From NCBI RefSeq assembly GCF_033406955.1, contig NZ_CP137734.1, positions 1,178,001-1,242,000 on the forward strand: a stretch of 64,000 nucleotides of DNA, given 5' to 3'. The first letter of the stretch is position 1; each line of letters begins with the position of its first letter. The notes beneath the pieces are model-generated. The model did not search any database. It was not told where the DNA came from and saw only the letters and a list, made by a program, of their open reading frames with translations. Position numbers and translations under genes: made by a program. Source of the DNA: Streptomyces violaceoruber. GTDB lineage: Bacteria > Actinomycetota > Actinomycetes > Streptomycetales > Streptomycetaceae. This document shows, one piece after another, positions 62,205 to 64,000 of this stretch.

Positions 62205-62232
62205 TCGTACGGAGGCACGCAAAGACGTACGA
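62205..62232. promoter_or_regulatory. Predicted operator of the double Lrp/AsnC regulator
   Basis: TCGTACG-N14-CGTACGA, two 7-bp arms whose centres are 21 bases apart (two helix turns), in the divergent region just before the MFS exporter gene. Each arm contains the palindrome CGTACG. Confidence 0.45.
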
Positions 62233-62250
62233 CACGGGAGAGAGGACGAC

Positions 62251-63765
62251 ATGCGTACATGGGGACCGCTCACGGCGGTGTGCCTGGGGACGTTCATGCT
62301 GCTGCTGGACGTGACGATCGCGGTGGTCGCGCTGCCGGACATGGCCCGGGGGCTGCACGCCTCGCTGAGCGATCTGCAGTGGGTGATGGACGGCTACGCG
62401 CTGGCGCTGGCCGCGCTGCTGCTGGGACTGGGGGCGGCGGCCGACGTCCTGGGACGGCGCCGGGTGCACGTGGCGGGCGTGGTGCTGTTCGCGGTGGCGT
62501 CGCTGCTGTGCGGGCTGGCCACCGGGCCGGGCATGCTGGTCGCCGCGCGCGGGTTGCAGGGGCTGGGCGCGGCGGCGATGTTCGCCACCACGCTGCCGCT
62601 GCTCGGTTCGGTCTACCAGGGGCGCCGGCGGTCGATGGCGCTCGGGGTGTGGGGCGCGGTCAGCGGGGCGGCGGCGGCCGTGGGCCCGGTGCTGGGCGGG
62701 CTGCTCACCGACGGTCCGGGCTGGCGCTGGATCTTCTGGGTGAACCTGCCGGTGAGCGTGGCGGCGGTCTGGCTGACGCTGCGCGTGGTGCCGGAGTCCC
62801 GCGGGGCGGCCGGGCGCCGCGTGGACTGGGCGGGCACGGCCACCTTCGCGGCGTTCGCCGGGGCGGTGACGTACGGGGCGGTACGGGCCGGGTCGCACGG
62901 GTGGACGGAGGGCGGCACGCTCGTCTCCTTCGCGCTCGCGGTGGTGGCGCTGGGCGCGTTCGTCGCGGTGGAGCACCGGGTCGCCGATCCGCTGCTCGAT
63001 CCGCGGCTGTTCCTGCGGCCCGCGTTCTCGGGCGTGATGCTGGGCGGGCTGGCCTTCAACGCGGCGGCGTTCGGTGTGATGGCGTACACCTCCATATGGC
63101 TCCAGACGATGCTGGGGATGAGCCCGGTGCGGGGCGGCCTGGTGTTCGTGTGGCTGTCGCTGGCGTCGTTCGTGGTGGCCGCGGCGGGCGGGCGGCTGCT
63201 GCACGGGGTGCCGGCGCGGCTGACCATCGGGGGCGGGCTGCTGCTGATCGCGGCGGGGCAGTTCTGCATGGCGTTCCTGGACGCGGGCTCCACGGCGTCC
63301 GCCCTGGTGCCGGGGCTGCTCCTGGTGGGTGTGGGAACGGGCCTGGTGTCGCCCGGCATCGCGGGCGCGGCGCTGGCCGCGGTCCCGGCGGAGCGGTCCG
63401 GCATGGCCGGGGGTGCGGTCAACACCTTCCGCCAGCTCGGGTACGCGCTCGGCATCGCCGTGTTCGGCACGGTGCTGACCTCGCGGATGCAGGACAGGCT
63501 TCCGCACGATGCGGCGCACGGCCTGGCGGGCGGTGCGGCGGGCGCCCTGCGGGGTGTGTTCGGCGAGCACGCGCTGCGGGCCTCGTTCGCCTCCGGGCTG
63601 AACGCGGCCGCGGTGGCCGCGGGCGCGGTCGCGGCCGTCGCCGGCGTGCTGGTACTCGTCCTGGTCGGGGCCGGACGCGGGGGCCGCAATGCCGGTGTGA
63701 CGGATTCCGCGCCGCCCGCGCTGGAAGAGGAAGAGGCCACTCCGGTAGCCCCGTACCGGCGGTAA
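62251..63765 (+). CDS. MFS drug-exporter-type transporter (DHA2/EmrB-QacA family)
   Basis: 504 residues with 14 predicted membrane segments. Motifs: FMLLLDVTIAVVALPDM in helix 1, the LGRRR loop (GAAADVLGRRRVHV) between helices 2 and 3, AARGLQGLGAAAMFAT and the antiporter motif GVWGAVSGAAAAVGPVLGGLL in helix 5. Proton-driven export of a small hydrophobic compound or antibiotic is likely; no substrate is visible. GAGAGGAC is five bases before the ATG. Under probable control of the divergent AsnC-type regulator. Confidence 0.9.
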   Translation: MRTWGPLTAVCLGTFMLLLDVTIAVVALPDMARGLHASLSDLQWVMDGYALALAALLLGLGAAADVLGRRRVHVAGVVLFAVASLLCGLATGPGMLVAARGLQGLGAAAMFATTLPLLGSVYQGRRRSMALGVWGAVSGAAAAVGPVLGGLLTDGPGWRWIFWVNLPVSVAAVWLTLRVVPESRGAAGRRVDWAGTATFAAFAGAVTYGAVRAGSHGWTEGGTLVSFALAVVALGAFVAVEHRVADPLLDPRLFLRPAFSGVMLGGLAFNAAAFGVMAYTSIWLQTMLGMSPVRGGLVFVWLSLASFVVAAAGGRLLHGVPARLTIGGGLLLIAAGQFCMAFLDAGSTASALVPGLLLVGVGTGLVSPGIAGAALAAVPAERSGMAGGAVNTFRQLGYALGIAVFGTVLTSRMQDRLPHDAAHGLAGGAAGALRGVFGEHALRASFASGLNAAAVAAGAVAAVAGVLVLVLVGAGRGGRNAGVTDSAPPALEEEEATPVAPYRR

Positions 63766-64000
63766 GTGGGTCGTACAGATTCGGTGGAGATTACGGCACC
63801 GAAACTTACTCAACCGTCAGGAATCTGTCCGACCACTCCCCATGTGAGCGCATTTCCTCTCGCTGACCAGCGCGAACCTGAGCCCTGTTCGATTTTGACG
63901 CCCCTCCCGTCCCCGCGCCCGGTGGGGTAGCTTTCACCGCGCTGTGCGGGGGGCGTCATCGAAAAGCGGGGATCGAAAAGCGGGGAGCGGGGTTTGCGCG
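63766..64000. other. Gene-free 235-bp end region with a 14-bp tandem duplication
   Basis: No gene seen. A TTGACG hexamer is at about 63895 and TAGCTT at about 63928, too far apart for a good promoter. ATCGAAAAGCGGGG is repeated head to tail at 63958 and 63972, then a partial AGCGGGG. A gene probably begins beyond the window. Confidence 0.5.

Noticed and set aside
60762..63866. A 1034-residue open frame across lysR, the AsnC gene and the MFS gene
   Set aside because: Crosses three genes with clear motifs in other frames; product is low-complexity Gly/Arg.
1..64000. Prophage, insertion sequence or attachment site near tRNA-Leu
   Set aside because: No integrase, transposase or direct repeat of the tRNA 3' end was seen on either side.

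Overview
The window is a 64 kb piece of a Streptomyces-type actinobacterial chromosome. The evidence is very high GC, strong third-position GC bias, GTG starts and AUGA/GUGA stop-start overlaps, many Tat or Sec exported hydrolases, short ALF repeats, leaderless TANNNT promoters and FG-GAP proteins. Nothing looks like an integrated phage or transposon. Apart from one tRNA-Leu(GAG), the content is accessory metabolism, transport, secreted proteins and their local regulators.

Layout. (1) 1-4.3 kb: exported polysaccharide-related proteins, namely a clan GH-A hydrolase cut by the window edge, a DUF1996 protein and a beta-helix glucanase-like protein. Two AGCGCT-centred palindromes of LacI-family type lie in the divergent region. 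(2) 4.5-11.3 kb: a giant exported ALF-repeat/coiled-coil protein translationally coupled to a small lipoprotein, then a small exported protein and a trypsin-fold/FG-GAP protein whose catalytic triad is broken. (3) 11.3-15.7 kb: an EF-G paralogue, tRNA-Leu, a DUF2254 membrane protein and tandem repeats. (4) 15.7-26.1 kb: an oxalate island with two divergent arms: SucC/SucD paralogues plus an aldehyde dehydrogenase one way; oxalyl-CoA decarboxylase, formyl-CoA transferase, an ADP-forming acyl-CoA synthetase and an OFA-family antiporter the other way. (5) 26.1-34.9 kb: a tightly coupled seven-gene ebo-like operon for export of a metabolite, in which the usual EboD cyclase is absent and a myo-inositol-phosphate synthase stands first, followed by an exported TIM-barrel protein. 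(6) 35-46.5 kb: a ROK-regulated sugar locus with a five-part PQQ-dehydrogenase/PKD/CBM6/ThuA/DUF1080 protein, isomerase, Gfo/Idh dehydrogenase and a ribose-type ABC importer. (7) 46.7-57 kb: a GntR/FCD regulator, a KAS III enzyme and a second OFA antiporter with a 50-residue small subunit, divergent from a formate dehydrogenase operon (reductase, catalytic subunit, fused NuoE-NuoF, Fe-S subunit, FdhD). (8) 57-64 kb: an exported sialidase-LamG protein, a bile-acid-symporter-type carrier with a divergent LysR regulator, a double-HTH Lrp/AsnC regulator and a DHA2-type MFS exporter.

How they fit together. Oxalate would enter by an OFA antiporter, be activated to oxalyl-CoA by the CoA transferase, be decarboxylated to formyl-CoA and leave as formate. 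The formate dehydrogenase operon, 27 kb away, could oxidise formate to CO2 with NADH formation. A 12-base word (W-TTCGTC-K-AC-W-G) resembling a GntR/FadR half-operator occurs in the control regions of the oxalate island, the gntR gene and the antiporter/formate dehydrogenase divergent region, so the two loci are probably one regulon under this GntR protein.

The main novelties are the split and permuted formate dehydrogenase (the Mo-proximal Fe-S domain is on a different gene from the catalytic domain), the ebo-like operon led by a myo-inositol-phosphate synthase, the ALF protein with its coupled lipoprotein (possible toxin/immunity pair), the predicted GntR and ROK regulons, and Streptomyces repeat elements read through in frame inside two genes. 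All functional calls come from reading sequence motifs; no database search was run.
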